Positions 25,265 to 38,470 of a stretch of 64,000 nt of DNA are shown in pieces. Numbering within the stretch: the stretch's first letter is position 1; every line of letters starts with the position of its first letter. The notes under the pieces were generated by a model that worked only from the letters and a program-made list of their open reading frames with translations, made no database searches and was not told where the DNA came from. Source of the DNA: Zonotrichia leucophrys gambelii (taxonomy: Eukaryota; Chordata; Aves; Passeriformes; Passerellidae); NCBI RefSeq assembly GCF_028769735.1, contig NC_088171.1:124766533-124830532 (forward strand). Reading direction: 5' to 3'. The translations under genes and the position numbers were made by a program.

Positions 25265-27646
25265 CACTATAAATAAGCAAAACTGAATAGGAAAGCAAAG
25301 CCCTTCCTCCCCATCCCTGCTGATGAGGCCACTGAAGTCAGAAACTAACTGCCTGAAAGAGAAATACCAGACAGAGAAGTCTGAGGGATTTTGCATCTAT
25401 GGAAAAAAATAAACAACCAAACACTGATTTATATTGTTAAAATTCTAACACACACCAATAAGAGATAAAAATGCTCCCTGGTTGTAAAGGCTTTTTTTGT
25501 CTTTTAGGGCTGAAACTCTAGACATTTGTTTAGAATTATACAACAAAAAAGCAAATAAGATTCAGAAATTAATTATTTCTTTATGAGGACTTGTTAATAA
25601 ATTCTTAATTATGATGCAGTGTAAAAAGAGTTTACTCTGTACCCACATAATTTATTTTCTGGAGGCTGCTTCCCTAGTTGAAGATGGCAGGGCAAAGCCA
25701 TTTATATAGTCACAGACTTACAACCCCTCATGTGTAACTTGTCTTGACTGACAGGATCACTGCACCTTATCCAAACAATAAGAAATCAGTTGTTCATCAT
25801 CTCTTGGAAGACAGAGCTTTCTTTTCTTTAAAGAGAACCATTCTGAGTAGAAAAAGAAATGTTCATTGCAATTTATAAATAAAAGCCAGATATTTTCTGC
25901 ATGGATCATTCTGTTTAGATGCAAATGGAGCCTTAGGATCAAGTTCCATTAGATGTACAGGGTAGTACTTCTGAAAGGATATTGCTGATTTCTGCAATAT
26001 TTTATGTATTATGAATTAAAAGACAGCTCAACAACACAGCCAATATTTTTTGTGTTATAGGCATTTAAACTTGCTGCTAGATGTCCTCCTTTGAATTCAG
26101 TTTGTATACTCCACTGGGCCCATGGAATGAAGAGATCTGAAGTGTATGTGTACAGTCAAGGCATACTGTTCACTTTGTGTAGATGTCTTTGATTCACAGC
26201 AAAAATTATTTTCTGACTTACTTGCAATTGTAAAGCTCAGTCTCTTTGCCAGCTAATTGCTGCACTAGCTTATGCTTCACACCATACGGAAACACCCTTT
26301 TAAATATGCAAAAAAAGAAGCTAAAAATAAATCACAGCTGCTGTTAGATGGGGGTTGAAAGATACAGCCAAGGCAGGAAAAAAAAAAGGAACTGTCTCAG
26401 TTTAAATACAGCTAAACCATTTTCAATATTGAGAAGTTCTTCTTCTGTTCTCCAAATCAATATTCATTAATAGTATTCAGAACAGAGAACTTTGAATATA
26501 AAGCACTGAGATAACACCAGTAATTACAACATGCAGTTTCATAGCTGTAATATTTTTCTACTCTGTGTTGCTTTAATGATTGCTGTTACAATTTGTATTT
26601 GGCTTATGAGGACTGATTTATATTAACACTTTCTCACTGGTAGTTCAATTTAAGTTCAGATCTTGATCTTAGCTTACAAGAACACACAGCTCTGTAGGTG
26701 GAAAAGGGTTCTTCCTTTGCAGCAGTAATTGCTCCTGATCAGCAGTGGTAGCTTGACCTCACCCACACAAGATCAAGTGAATATATTGAGCACTGATATG
26801 TTCTCTCTGATTTCCTAAAATCAGCAAAGTAGAAATCCGAGAAACATTTCACTGGGCTGTGTGTTATCCAGAACTGATCTATGATAGGAAGCTGTAATTT
26901 ATTGCACAGTCACACATATTCTGCATAATTCCCACCTCCAAACAGCCATTTTCCCCTGTCAGATCTGTGGGTACCCATAGCTCAGGAGTGGCAGTGAGCA
27001 AGGGGAAAATAAAATCTTTTCCCTCCCACCTTTTACCTTAAACTGCCATAAAACTGCAATATTTGGCTCACTTGAGGGGTCTAAACCAAATATCAGCATA
27101 ACCTTCATGTAACTCCTGGTCTCTTCAGGAATTCCCATCCCTCTTTGTAGGAATGGAGAGAAGGGATGGACCTTGCCTGCCCCTTTCCATTGGTGGCAGC
27201 AGGGCTGGCTCAGCCCAGAGCCCACTGTGGCTCCCCTGCTGCCAGAGAAGGGCTGAGGGTGCAGGGCTGGGCCAGAGGAGGGTGGCACAGCTGGGGGGAC
27301 AGCAGGGCAGGCACCTGTGAAGGTGCACTGACTGTAAAGGTAGCCTTGGTCATGCTCTCAGCTAGGACACTGTGAGCTGCCGTGGCAGAAATGGTCTCAC
27401 TGGGAAAAGGTTACGTTTTAATGCTGATCGTTTCCCTGGTCCATCTGTCCATCTGGCCCACTGGCACCTGTGGTGACACTGCTGAGGGGATGGTGGGGAT
27501 CTCTAAGATTGAGAGGGAGAAGAGGGAACTACTCACCCCAGCCTGGCCATGGAGGGATTACTCTGGGAGCCCATATCCTCAATCATTCTGCTCTTCCCCA
27601 GCCTCTTTCTTCAGGCCCAGCTGATACTGCTGGAAAAGAGAAAGCC
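25265..27646. other. non-coding stretch
   Basis: Unique AT-rich DNA between two solo LTRs. No open frame resembles a known protein and no repeat was recognised. Confidence 0.65.
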
Positions 27647-28040
27647 TGTGGTGGTGTTCACAGGGGTCCCAGGACTAGGGAAGAGACGAGAATCTTAACT
27701 CCATGTTTCAGAAGCAGATTTTTTGTTTTATGATATAAATTGTATTAAAAGAAAATTATATAATGAAACTACACTAAAAGAATAGAAGACAGGATTTCAT
27801 GAGAAGGCTTGAAAGGAAAGGAATGGAATGATAATAAAATCTTGTGACTGACCAGAGAGTCCAAGACAGCTGGACTGTAATTGGCCATTACTTCAAAACA
27901 ACCACATGGACCAATCAAAGATGCACCTGTTGCATTCCACAGCAGCAGATGATGAATGTTTTTCTTTTCCTCTGAGGCTTCTCAGCTTCTCAGGAGAAAA
28001 ATCCTGGCAAAGGGATTTTTCAGAAAATATCATGGTGACA
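27647..28040 (-). mobile_element. solo LTR, copy B of the same family
   Basis: A 394-bp unit starting TGTGGTGGTGTTCACAGGGG and ending ATGGTGACA. It shares its start, its interior (AAAAGAATAGAAGACAGG; GGACTGTAATTGGCCATTA) and its end with the copy at 35737. No matching flanking duplication is seen (AAAGCC before, CAATCT after). No retroviral genes adjoin it. Confidence 0.75.
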
Positions 28041-31000
28041 CAATCTCTCACAGGCATTAAGAGAGCTGTTCTGGAAACTATCTTTGCAGTTAAAAAGGGG
28101 CAGCAGCATGTTCCAGTTTAATAACAAATGTGTGCAAGTTCATCATGGGGACAACCTGGTGATAACAGATCAGACTCTCATGTGAATACCTGCCTTAATC
28201 AGTAACAAAACTTACATTACTATCTGCCTCCATCCAGTGTACCGCCAACAGAAATTTTAAAACTTCCAGTTCAACGTTTTTTGTGTGTTTGGAACAGTCT
28301 TCAAAGTGAAATTGCCTGCCTTCTGCAGAAAGCAGTGACTGACTAGAGCCACCACCATCTGAGACAGGCTTCACCTCTCAGAGAAAAGCTAGTGAAGCAG
28401 CTGGGTACAGACCTGAAAGAGTTACCGGCAAAAAATGTCAGGTGTGTTACTGAAATGATAAAAGCTTGCTGGTTAGTAGAGTTCTCCAGGATGCACATCT
28501 GATTGTCAGACCTGGAAGCTGAAGCAGGAGTGCATGAAAAAAATTTGCTGTCCTCAGTTCCAGGCTTCCCTGTCAGAGTGAAGCTCAGGATTAATTAGGT
28601 GCTGCAGTAGTACTTTCTCCCTTGCGAAACAGACACCTGTGGCTAAGGCTGGCTGCCTGCTCAATTCACAGCTTAAAAACCTTCATGTTTTCATCTGGAT
28701 TGCAATGAATGATTTTCTGAAGTAGTTTCTGTCTGTCACTTCTTACTTAGCACATAAATGCTACCCTCACTCCCGAGCTGAGGTGAGCCTGCGCTCAGCC
28801 CCCTAGCTGGTGTCACTTCCCTCCTTGCCCCAGCCATCTCAGCACAGACATCTCTGGTGGCCCATGGGCAGCACTGAGCCTGTCACCATTACTGGCCATG
28901 TGCCACTGTCCTCGCTGGACACAAGGGAAAGAGCCCCAGCAGTGCAACCCTGTCTGGCCAGCTGGGATCTCTGCTCCAGGCAGAGCCATTCCCTCTCTTT
29001 CCTTGCAGGACCACTGTGGGGGCTGTTCTCCAAAGGGTCTGTGGAGCTGTCAGTGTGAGCAAAGGGGGTTTCAGTCAATGCACCCCTGATTCTGCTGTTA
29101 GGACTGTGCATCCCTCCCTGCCAGAACTGGCATCAGTCACCAGCTGTGGTGCTTACTCACTTCACATCCATTCTGGTACCAGCAAAGAAAGCCTTGCTCT
29201 GCAGGCATCAGCCAGAGCCAGAAAGCAAATGTGCAGCTTGTTCCAGACACTCCTCCACAACTATGGCAAATGGTTTCATTCTGTCTTTAAGGAGTTTTTT
29301 CTCCAAGGCACTGTGTAAGCCATGACAAATGAGTCACTCCCTAAAAAACAATTTGTATCAATTAATAAATCTTCATACTGACGACCCTCAGGGCTTTGCT
29401 GATGGTTTTTCAATTATGCCTTCAGACACACTTGGTCCTTTCTGATGGGGAGAGATGACCACTGGGGCAGGTGTTTTTCCCACTTGCTTTGCTTGTAGTG
29501 ATTCCACATGATGTTGGCATGAGCCTGACTGCCAGCAGAGTCTCCTTTCAGCTATCATGTAGGATCTTCCCTCCCACTGAAACCAAATTAGCCAAACTGC
29601 CTACTGGAGTCCCTATTCCCAACCATAACCAGCCCTCAGGTCCAAACTGCTGCTGTAATGCAGGGCAGGCATGTCAGATTTTGGGGGTCCTATTCTGGTG
29701 TCCCTACTCCCACAGTGCAGTTTCTCTATTACATCTCAGCTTTCTGACATGGCAAACTAACTCCAGCTGGGAGCTCTCCTCATTTCCCACCAATGAATTT
29801 AATAATATGCAGCAGTAAACTGAAAAACTTCTCAATTATGCAAACATGGATGCAAATGAAGGATATGAAACTTGGCAAAGATGCTTGGAGGGCAGCAGAA
29901 GGTGGGGCATGCCATGACACAGAGGCCATTCAGGAGGATGCATGGAGACTGCTGACGCCAGCTGCAGCCTCTCTGGGTCCCTCTGCATTCCCCAGGTCAC
30001 AGGAACAAGTGAACACTTAAGCACAGACTGCTGCTTTTCTGTTGTAGGACAAAAGGATTGCAGTGGGAATGTGGATTGCCAGCCCTGTTCTCTGCCCTCA
30101 CAGGTGAGTATGTCGTGCTGTTCTTTTGAACTCAAGGAAAACTGCATAAAAACCTCTTCCTTTATGTCATACTTGCTATACTTGAATAGCTATTCCACAG
30201 CAGACTGGTTTAGAGAAGAGGAACATCTTTTAAATCCCAGCCTACCTATATTTATGTCAAGCACGCAAACATTGGCTTGCACTGACTGTCCCTTTTCCAG
30301 AGGAAAAAGGTTCACCTCCATTGTACAATTTTGGACAACAGCAAGTGTGCTACATCTCCTACTCTCTCCTATTATTAGGATGGCCAAGTTAAGAGTCACC
30401 AGCCTTCTCTCATAGGAGAGACAGCCCCTTCCCCTGCCCCTCCTGCCACTACAAACTGCTCTCCCAGCCAGTGCCCAGCCCAGCAGACTCTTTGGAATAC
30501 CCTGTTGCTGCAGGCATGTCCTGCAACCACATGTTTTTCACATGATTGCCTCTCGTGGTGGTTCATTCTTCAATCTGTAATCACATGCCTTCCTCTCTGG
30601 ATGGCAACAGTAAGGGCCTTGCTGTCACATGGGTTATGTTATTCCCAAATATATAATCTTTCATTTTATTGACATTCATCCTATCTCTAATACTGTAGTA
30701 CTGAAGTTATCTCTCCAATAGGATATGAAACCTCCTCTCTTCTCATGTCCCCACACGTGTTCAGGACTTTGACAATTCTCATCAACACTGCTCATATTTA
30801 TTGTGCTGAAATCACTAATGGAAATATTAAAGATGGGTCTGAAGCCTAAGGAATTTCTCACTACTAACTTCTCCTTGATTTAATGTTTTGCAGCGCCTCC
30901 ATTTACTCCACAAGAACTGACAGAAGAGCTTGTGCACAGAGAGCACTAACTCATGGAACCCTGCAGAAGGCAGCTCCAGCCCAGGCAGATTGCAATTGGG

Positions 31001-31238
31001 ATCTGCAGGCAATGACTTTATTACAAGCCAGCACCAGGTCCCTCTGATGGCAGCCAGTGAACAATTGATTAGTGGGAATAGTGGTGGGAGCTTGTGAGAT
31101 GATTACTAAAGTGTTGTGGCTGCAGAATGTTTGTTGTTCCTGGCAGTGAGAGCCAGCTTGAAGAGAGGACAGTCTCTCTGTGCCCCTCACCAGGTGCTGG
31201 TGATGGCATTTGCAAACATTCCTATATGGACAGCAGCT
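28041..31238. other. non-coding stretch
   Basis: No gene is supported. The only item of note is the exon-like interval at 30048-30103. Frames near 28.8-29.3 kb overlap on both strands and look accidental. Confidence 0.6.
30048..30103 (+). other. candidate small exon with strong splice signals (unproven)
   Basis: A 56-nt interval is preceded by a pyrimidine-rich acceptor (CTGCTTTTCTGTTGTAG) and followed by a near-perfect donor (CAG|GTGAGTA). One frame is open through it and would encode a short Cys-containing peptide (KDCSGNVDCQPC). No partner exons or protein family were recognised. It may be a chance pairing or a non-coding RNA exon. Confidence 0.2.
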
Positions 31239-31244
31239 GTGCTA

Positions 31245-31656
31245 CGTCACTGTCATATTTTCTGAAAAATCCCTTTTCACCAGGATTTCTTCTTCTGGGA
31301 AGCTGAGAAGCCTCAGAGAGAAATGAAAATTATAATTATCTGATCTGCTTCTCCTGTGTTTTGCTGCTTTGGAATATGGTTTGGAGATTGTTAATCCAAA
31401 ATCTGAATTGTTTTTACTTAATGACCCATCACCATCGGCTGTGTCGGGACTCTGGAAGAGGTTACAGGTTTTTCATTAGTGTCTTGTTAAGCCTTCTGTA
31501 AGGATCCTTTCTCTATTCTTTAGTAATATAATATAATCAATAGAATAAAATATAATCAACACAATACAATACAATAAAATAATAAATTGGCCTTCTAAGA
31601 ACTTGGAGTCAGATTCTCAATTCCTCCTTTGTCCTGGGAACCCAGCAAATACCACA
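31245..31656 (+). mobile_element. solo LTR, copy C of the same family, plus orientation
   Basis: A 412-bp unit starting CGTCACTGTCATATTTTC and ending AATACCACA, flanked by a 6-bp duplication GTGCTA at 31239-31244 and 31657-31662. It is the reverse-orientation relative of copy A: both share TTTGCTGCTTTGGAAT and a block near ATTATCTGATCTGC. The interior is locally shortened relative to A. The terminal TG has become CG. Confidence 0.8.
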
Positions 31657-32140
31657 GTGCTACACAAGCTCTGGACAAATCAGTGTGAAAGAGTAACACC
31701 ACTGAAAATGGCTTATTTGGCCAGATGGGCAAAATCAGCTACTCCGTGTGAGCAGTTCCAAGCACGCCCAGTGTGCCCACAGCTCCCAGTATGTTTCCTG
31801 GTAAACCTTGGAGCTGTCCCTGGCCATGGCAGTGACACCTCTGAGCAATGCCTGAGCATGGTCAGAGCAGTGTAGGTGGTTTGCTTGCAGCAGCCCTGCC
31901 TGGGAGGATGAGGAAATTTATTAGCATAGCTGTAAGCCACTCAGTGCCAGCTGGCCCCTGCACCTGGGAGCATTCCTAGGCACATCTGGGTTATTATTAT
32001 AGGCACAGACTTTGTGAATACTACTGTGGGATACCTTGGATGTGTGCATGGTACTATGTGGCCCAGATCTATTTGAATATGAAAACATTTTTTGCCTTTA
32101 AAAATATGAGTACCTGATTATATATGGGGGGGAAGGGGGC

Positions 32141-32491
32141 TTGGTCAGTGTACCCTCTACTAGTCTGGCTGATGAGGCCATTCCCTGCTATGACAGCACC
32201 TGGCAGGAGATGGCTCAGCTGCGCACTGATCTGCTACTTAATGGATGCAGAACCAGTTTCAGGCAAAATGAAAGAGAAATGGACATTACCTGTAACCCAG
32301 CTGAGGTGCCAGGAAGCCTGGTGCTCTTCAGAGTAGTGGGGTGGGAGGTAAATGGCACAATATTTACAAGGGTAATGCAAAGAGCTTTCATTGGCACAGG
32401 CTGTGAGCACCATCAGTTTGCAGGCCTGGCACAGGCAACTGAAGAGCTCATCTGTCATCACTGGGAGCAGTCCAGAAGAGGTAGGCATTGA
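32141..32491 (+). other. unexplained 116-codon open frame
   Basis: An open frame that includes NPAEVPGSLVLFRVVGWEVNG and ends in TGA at 32491. I recognise no family. The stretch is richer in G and C than its surroundings. It could be a decayed repeat, a pseudogene fragment or chance. No splice or start signals support a gene. Confidence 0.12.
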
Positions 32492-33838
32492 AAGGGCTTT
32501 GTGTGCCTGCAGCTTTGTGTGGCAAGAGGCAGTGCACAGTGAGACAGGGTAAGGAAATGTGATGCTGCATTACTGTGTCACATCCATGCCAACTGGCAAC
32601 TGCTTTATGCAATTTTGAAATCTATTAAAAGTGTGGGTGAGCCTGCCTGTTTCTTATGTTTCTTTATGTACTTATCTGCAGAGTGTGGAACTATGGTCTT
32701 CAATAAAGCAAGTAAAAGACATTTAAAAAGAATGAAACAACTTTGTTAAGAAATAAGTAGACAGCAAGCAAAGTTTGCAAATGCCAGCAACATGCTGTGA
32801 TGGTGCCTGTGGAGAGGATCCCAGCCCTGTGCATCACTCTCCAGTGATGGGGTTACATGTCACCATTATTTCTGCTCTTCCCCTCACTGTTGCAGTGGGC
32901 AGAATAGAAAGAGGCCCAAGCATTTGCCAGTGCCTTTAATCAAATTAAAGACCAGTAGAAAAATGACTATTAGAAATTTTCTTACTGTTTTCTACAGTAG
33001 AAAAATATCCCTAGCTGCAGGCTTGGATAATAGCTCTCCATCTGTGATTACTCTTGCTAGTGATGGCAGAGGAAGACATTACTTCTTCCCTTGACCTTGA
33101 TATAAAAACCATCCCATAGCAAACAGAAGCTACCTAAATAATTTCAATCACTGTTCACAGGATTACATGGAATATTTCTCCAGGCAGCATCAACTTGGCA
33201 TCAGCTGTGACTCCAGTGCTGATAATGTTCCTGCCTTCTCTGCTTTGTTCTGAAATTTTACCCAAATGGTCCAAAAGACTGGGATCCAATCCTGCTTCCT
33301 CAGCTGCCTGAGCTTTAAGACTGCTGCCAGTCTCATCCTCAGCTAGAAGTGCAGGTAGGCTGCAACAGCCATCAAATATGGCTGTGGGGCCCATGCTGGA
33401 TGCAGCCTTTGGCAACCTTCTGTTAGGGAAATTATCCCTGATGTCTTAGCTTGCAGGCAGCCTGAAACAGCAGCCTGGAACAAGGTCTATGTTTGTGGAC
33501 AGATGGTATAGTGCAGTGTGGATAAAAGCCAAACAAAAGCACGTGGTAACACTACAAATAACCCAGTGTGGACAGGGAAGCTTCAGCCATAATGCTTTCA
33601 CAAGAGTTTAGGTCTATTCTCCCGCACAGCATCTCTCTGCTTTGCCACCTTTCTAGGTCTACCACACCTGTGCATTCAGGTGCAAGGGCTCTAAGGAAAG
33701 GGCTTTTTTTTGTGGAGAGTGAAAGACACTTTGCAGAATTCCTTACATCATGTATGTGCACAAATGCCTCCTGTCCAGCAGGCTATTTCCACCACAGGGA
33801 GGGGGGAACAAGGTGCCTACTTAGTCACACATATTTAT

Positions 33839-33881
33839 GTATATATATATATATATATACATACATACATATATATATATA
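33839..33881. repeat. (TA)n / (CATA)n microsatellite
   Basis: A TA run, three CATA units and a second TA run, 43 bp in all. Likely to vary in length between individuals. Confidence 0.9.
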
Positions 33882-35736
33882 AAATTAAATCACTGACCAC
33901 AGGAAAAAAGACCTATTTCTCAATGGGACATGGGAGCAGTGACAATTTTAAGGAACTTGAACTGATAAGAATTCCTTGTAGGATACATAAGCATCAATTT
34001 GACCATAGCCCATGTGGCATGCTTTGCCCTAGGACACCCAGGGCAGCCTTGGAATGCCACAGTAACACCACTTGGGTTTATGAGTTTTCATTAAAGCAGA
34101 GGGGGAACATAAATGCTCATATGCATGAGATGAGTCTGATTCTCTTCTGCCTGCCTAAACTTAGGTAAGAAGCTGTCCTTTGGGAGAAAAACCAGGATGG
34201 CATTAGTACATGTGAGAACTTGTACTCACAAGTTCAGACTTGTCACAAGAATCAGACTTGTCTTTCACTGCATGGACAGTACAGTGGTACAGTCAGTAAT
34301 GGATACAAGCTGAAATATGACCAGGATTTCTCACTTTGTCTAGGAGAACTTCTTCATTGTCATTTTGGCCAGAATGCATCACTGCAATGCTGTTAAGTGT
34401 GCCAGCACATCTCTGTGCACAGCTTAGCATTCCTGAGTAAAACTAGCTCTGCTTCTGTGCAATGAGTGCATTTCCCTGATAGATTTACACTTAAGCATGG
34501 AAAATCAATAAAAGTGGTAATAGTGTTTTCCTGGCTGGTTGTAGCTAATGCTTTCTCTGCTTTTCACTTATGGCCTGGGAAGAATGGTTTTGCTAACCAC
34601 TGAACAACGAGGGGAAGACAGCAAAGGTACAGAACAGCTGGGTTTAATGAGCTGGAACAAACAGAAGTATCAAAGCAGTGAGTACACTTGTCATGCAAAA
34701 AGGAGTTACATGTACATAAATGACAAGGAATTTAAATCAAGATTTCAGTTACAGAGTTTACAACTGGTGCTATACCCCAAAAAGGCTCAAAACTTGGTGT
34801 CTTAAATGCTGTCATTTAAAACAAAGAAATCCAAAGCAATTCAAGTTATGGGGGCGTAAACTATCAATCTGTGGTGAACTTTTCATTTTGGACTATGCCA
34901 TGGTTTACTTTTACAGCTATCTGTTCCTCTTCTCTTGAATTTTACATGAGGTTATCTGGGTATTTCCAAGGCAAATTCCTAGAGTGCCAGTTGAGCAATC
35001 ATTTATTCTTTTGAAGACTACTCCAGAGGTGATGCATTAACATTTTTAAGTCTTTGTGTAGCATTTATGTGCAGCTGGAAAGGAAAAAAAAATCTTAAAT
35101 CCATTGAAGAGAAATGTTAGTAGAAAGAGAAGTAGAAGAGAAATTATAGTTTTATAATTTCAGTGAAAGCATTAAAATAAATCATACATTAAGAGGATCT
35201 CCATACTTCAACACTAATTCAGTCTTAAATGACAGGATCTGGTATTGGGAATACAGACTTTTCTCTGTGGGATTAAAGGTGTCGATTTATATTTATGCAA
35301 ATAAATTAAACTGCTTAATTTTAGACTGAGATTAACTATTTTTCATGCTGGTAGCTTGACAGTTTCAAGTATTTTAATGAGACTGGGATGAAATCATGAT
35401 GGAAAAAAATTTCAATCTGTAATTTATTCTTCAAATCAATGCAAACAGTTAGTACTAGGGTTAGAAATTTAATAAAACATAATGATTATTAAAGTGGCTT
35501 AGAGGAAATTGTGTGTCCCAAAAAAGGTGTTGCTTTTGCAATGATGACATTATCTGTGTTTAAAATTTGAAAGAGCTTTTCTTAATTACCCATGAAAAAT
35601 TACTATTTCACTTTTATGGATTCAGTCCATAACTGTGGGCAGTAAGCAGCACCAGCACCTGTGCCCAGGCCAGTGAGATCCCATAGCTCCAGAGAGATTC
35701 AGCCTCAGAGAACGAGGCTGCTCCGTTTTGTTGAGT

Positions 35737-36123
35737 TGTGACGGCGTTCACAGGGGTTTTCAGGATGAGGGAAGAGACAAGGATCTGATTCCATGTTTCA
35801 GAAGGCTTGATTTATTATTTTATGATATATATTACATTAAAACTATACTAAAAGAATAGAAGAAAGGATTTAATCAGAAGGCTAGCTAAGAATAGAATAG
35901 GAAAGAATGAATAACAAAAGCTTCTGTCTCGGAGAGAGAGTCCGAGCCAGCTGGGCTGTGATTGGCCATTAATTACAAACAACCAACATGAGCCAGTCAC
36001 AGATCCACCTGTTGCAGTCCACAGCAGCAGATAACCATTGTTTACATTTTGTTCCTGAGGCCTCTCAGCTTCTCAGGAGAAAAAATCCTAAGGAAAGGAT
36101 TTTCCATAAAAATGTCTCCGACA
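35737..36123 (-). mobile_element. solo LTR, copy D of the same family
   Basis: A 387-bp unit starting TGTGACGGCGTTCACAGGGG and ending GTCTCCGACA. The flanks are TTGAGT (35731-35736) and TTGAGG (36124-36129), a 6-bp target duplication with one difference. It is closest to copy B in its first 20 bases. Confidence 0.78.
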
Positions 36124-36129
36124 TTGAGG

Positions 36130-38111
36130 AGCTGGTGTTTGACTGGTGTTTATGAGGCGTCTCCTGCCAAAAACCCCCTCCCAGCAGATGGTAACAGCTG
36201 GGTTGTGCCTGACTTTGGAAAACCACAGAAGGAACCCTTGTCAAGGGCCTATTGTGTGATCCCAATGGCTTTTCCTTGTGAGAGGGCTTTTGTTGTACAA
36301 GGCATAATTTACTCAGGGTGTTAGGGAGGACAGGGGTTGAATGACCTGCCTTGGTACAGCAGAGTATTGGTCTGCATCCTGGGATACAGGATACATCCCA
36401 GTGATTCTAGTGGAGCCTGACCTTTGTGAATGTGAAATATATTCATTCCAATAAATGAAGTCTCTTCTTACTGCTGATGTTAAAAATATTTGTGACACTG
36501 GATATTTTTAATTGCTCTAAGAGAGGCCATTGAGACACTGTAAGGATATATAAGGAAAAGCAGAGGAGTTCCTGACTCTCTGTGGTAGTCTTTTTATTAA
36601 TGTGTGGACCTATGCCACACAATGCTCCATACAACAGATGACTATGTAAATTACTTATCTCACTCCATATGTAGATTGCAAATGATCAGTTGAAGCTAAA
36701 ATCATACAAAAATATGTTTCAATTACGTGTATAAATAAATCACATTTCCTTTTTTTTTTCTTTTCTAGCAATAGCTTTATTTTACTCATATTATGCTGTC
36801 AGTTAATTTTTAACCCTCCAGAGGGTTCTCTGGAGTAACCAGGAGCCTAATTAGCAGGTCTGTAATGGCTCATTGAGCTGCATTTTCAAGTACTAGTTGA
36901 CATCAAATACTTAAGAATCTAAATTTCAATCAAAGAGTATTTTCCTGACTGCAACTCGAGCACCAGTTGGAGCTGTAGCATGTGCTAGTTGTTGCACACC
37001 TAAAAAAATTCCAGTTAAAAGGAGTTGACTTCAACTTTTCATCTTTATTGAGAGATAAATTACCACACACTAAATCACAGTTGTTTAAAGCAGATAAGGA
37101 AGGAAAAGGTTCTGCAGGCACAGAGATTTGTGCTATCTCATGTTAACATCAAAATAGCAAGATCCTGAATTTTTGGGGCAATTCTGATGCTTATATAAAA
37201 CAGCTCTTATGTGACATTTTAAACTCACTTTCACTTAGAAATGAGGTTCTGGTCTTCCTGTTGTCTTCATGTGGGGCCTGTCTGCCTGTAATCCCCCATC
37301 TTTTTATATTGAATGCAGTGCCCAGTTGGAAGCGCATGGTACAAATAATTATTTAAATCCATATAAGTTTAATGAAGATAAGCAGCAGGATGGGAGGTAC
37401 AAGCTGCTCTTAGCCTTACTACAGGAATGCCTTGACCATGGAGAGTGTAACTGTATTGGTAATTTAGAGAGCCCACACAAAGAACTGCTATATCTGCCTC
37501 AAGTGCAGAAAATATTTGGGTAGCTACTTTTATATCTTCTTAGACATGAAGAAGTTAATACCATTAACTCTGCTGCTCAAAGAACTGTTTGCTTAGCTGT
37601 GCTTAATACCAAAGATCCACCTGTGACTGAGTGACTGAGGCGGACGGATGGAACACACCAGGCAAAGATCCAGCTCTGAACCCAGGCCCTTCAAGGGTCA
37701 GTGTGAGACCTGATTTTCACAGCTCAGGCCAAGGAAAGTTTTGCTGCATCTCAGAGAAGGACACAGCTTTTCTCCAGCAGTAAGCACCTCACTAGAAACC
37801 TCACATCAAAATGCATATAGGTAACTAGAGGGAAAAAATAGGTGCAGACTTTGCTGTAGCTGTCATGACTGTAAAAAGAACGTACAAGAATACAAAGAAT
37901 GTATTTCGTATGCACAACAGACTGGTGTGGCTGCACAGAGGAGTAACAAAATCATCTTGAATTTATTCACTAATATTAACATCTTCCAATTAATGCTTTG
38001 TTAATGTCCAGATCCCAGGTGATACATCCGTACTGTGATTCCAGCAAGTTTCACAAGGCAGCCACACCAGGCAGAGGACTGGGAAGTCTGTCATATGAGG
38101 AAAATCAGAAT
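36130..38111. other. non-coding stretch
   Basis: AT-rich sequence between a solo LTR and a CR1 tail, with no recognisable gene, RNA or repeat. Confidence 0.6.
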
Positions 38112-38470
38112 TGGGTTTGCTCAGCCTTGAGAAAAGACCACATAGGGGACACCTTATCACTACCATCCAGTAATTAAAAGGTGGTTACAAAAAAGATAGA
38201 GACTCCATTCTTTTACAATGAGTCACATGCAAAAGATGAGGTGTGATGGGTACAAGTTATTACTAGAGAGCTTTTGACTGGAAATAATTTTTTTCACAAT
38301 GAGACCAATCAGCCATTGGCATAATATCCATGGGGAAGCTGTGGATTCCCCAACACTGGACACTTTTAAGGTCCAGCAGGACCATCTTGGCTAGACCATG
38401 CTTTTGCCAAGAAAGGCTGGATAAAATGATCCTTGAGGTCCTTTCCAACATGGTATTCTATGAGTTTATG
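38112..38470 (+). mobile_element. CR1 LINE 3' fragment, degraded
   Basis: Starts with GGGTTTGCTCAGCCTTGAG, passes through TTTTTTTCACAATGAGACC and GAGGTCCTTTCCAACATGG, and ends TATTCTATGAGTTTATGA. Many substitutions and a rearranged middle suggest an old copy. Confidence 0.75.

Larger units (their letters stand above)
31663..35730. other. non-coding stretch
   Basis: Contents are the unexplained open frame at 32.1 kb and the TA/CATA microsatellite at 33.8 kb. Otherwise there is nothing I can name. Confidence 0.6.

Noticed and set aside
36049..36324. 91-codon open frame with LTR-derived start
   Set aside because: Its first part is solo LTR D read antisense, the rest unique DNA. It is not a gene.
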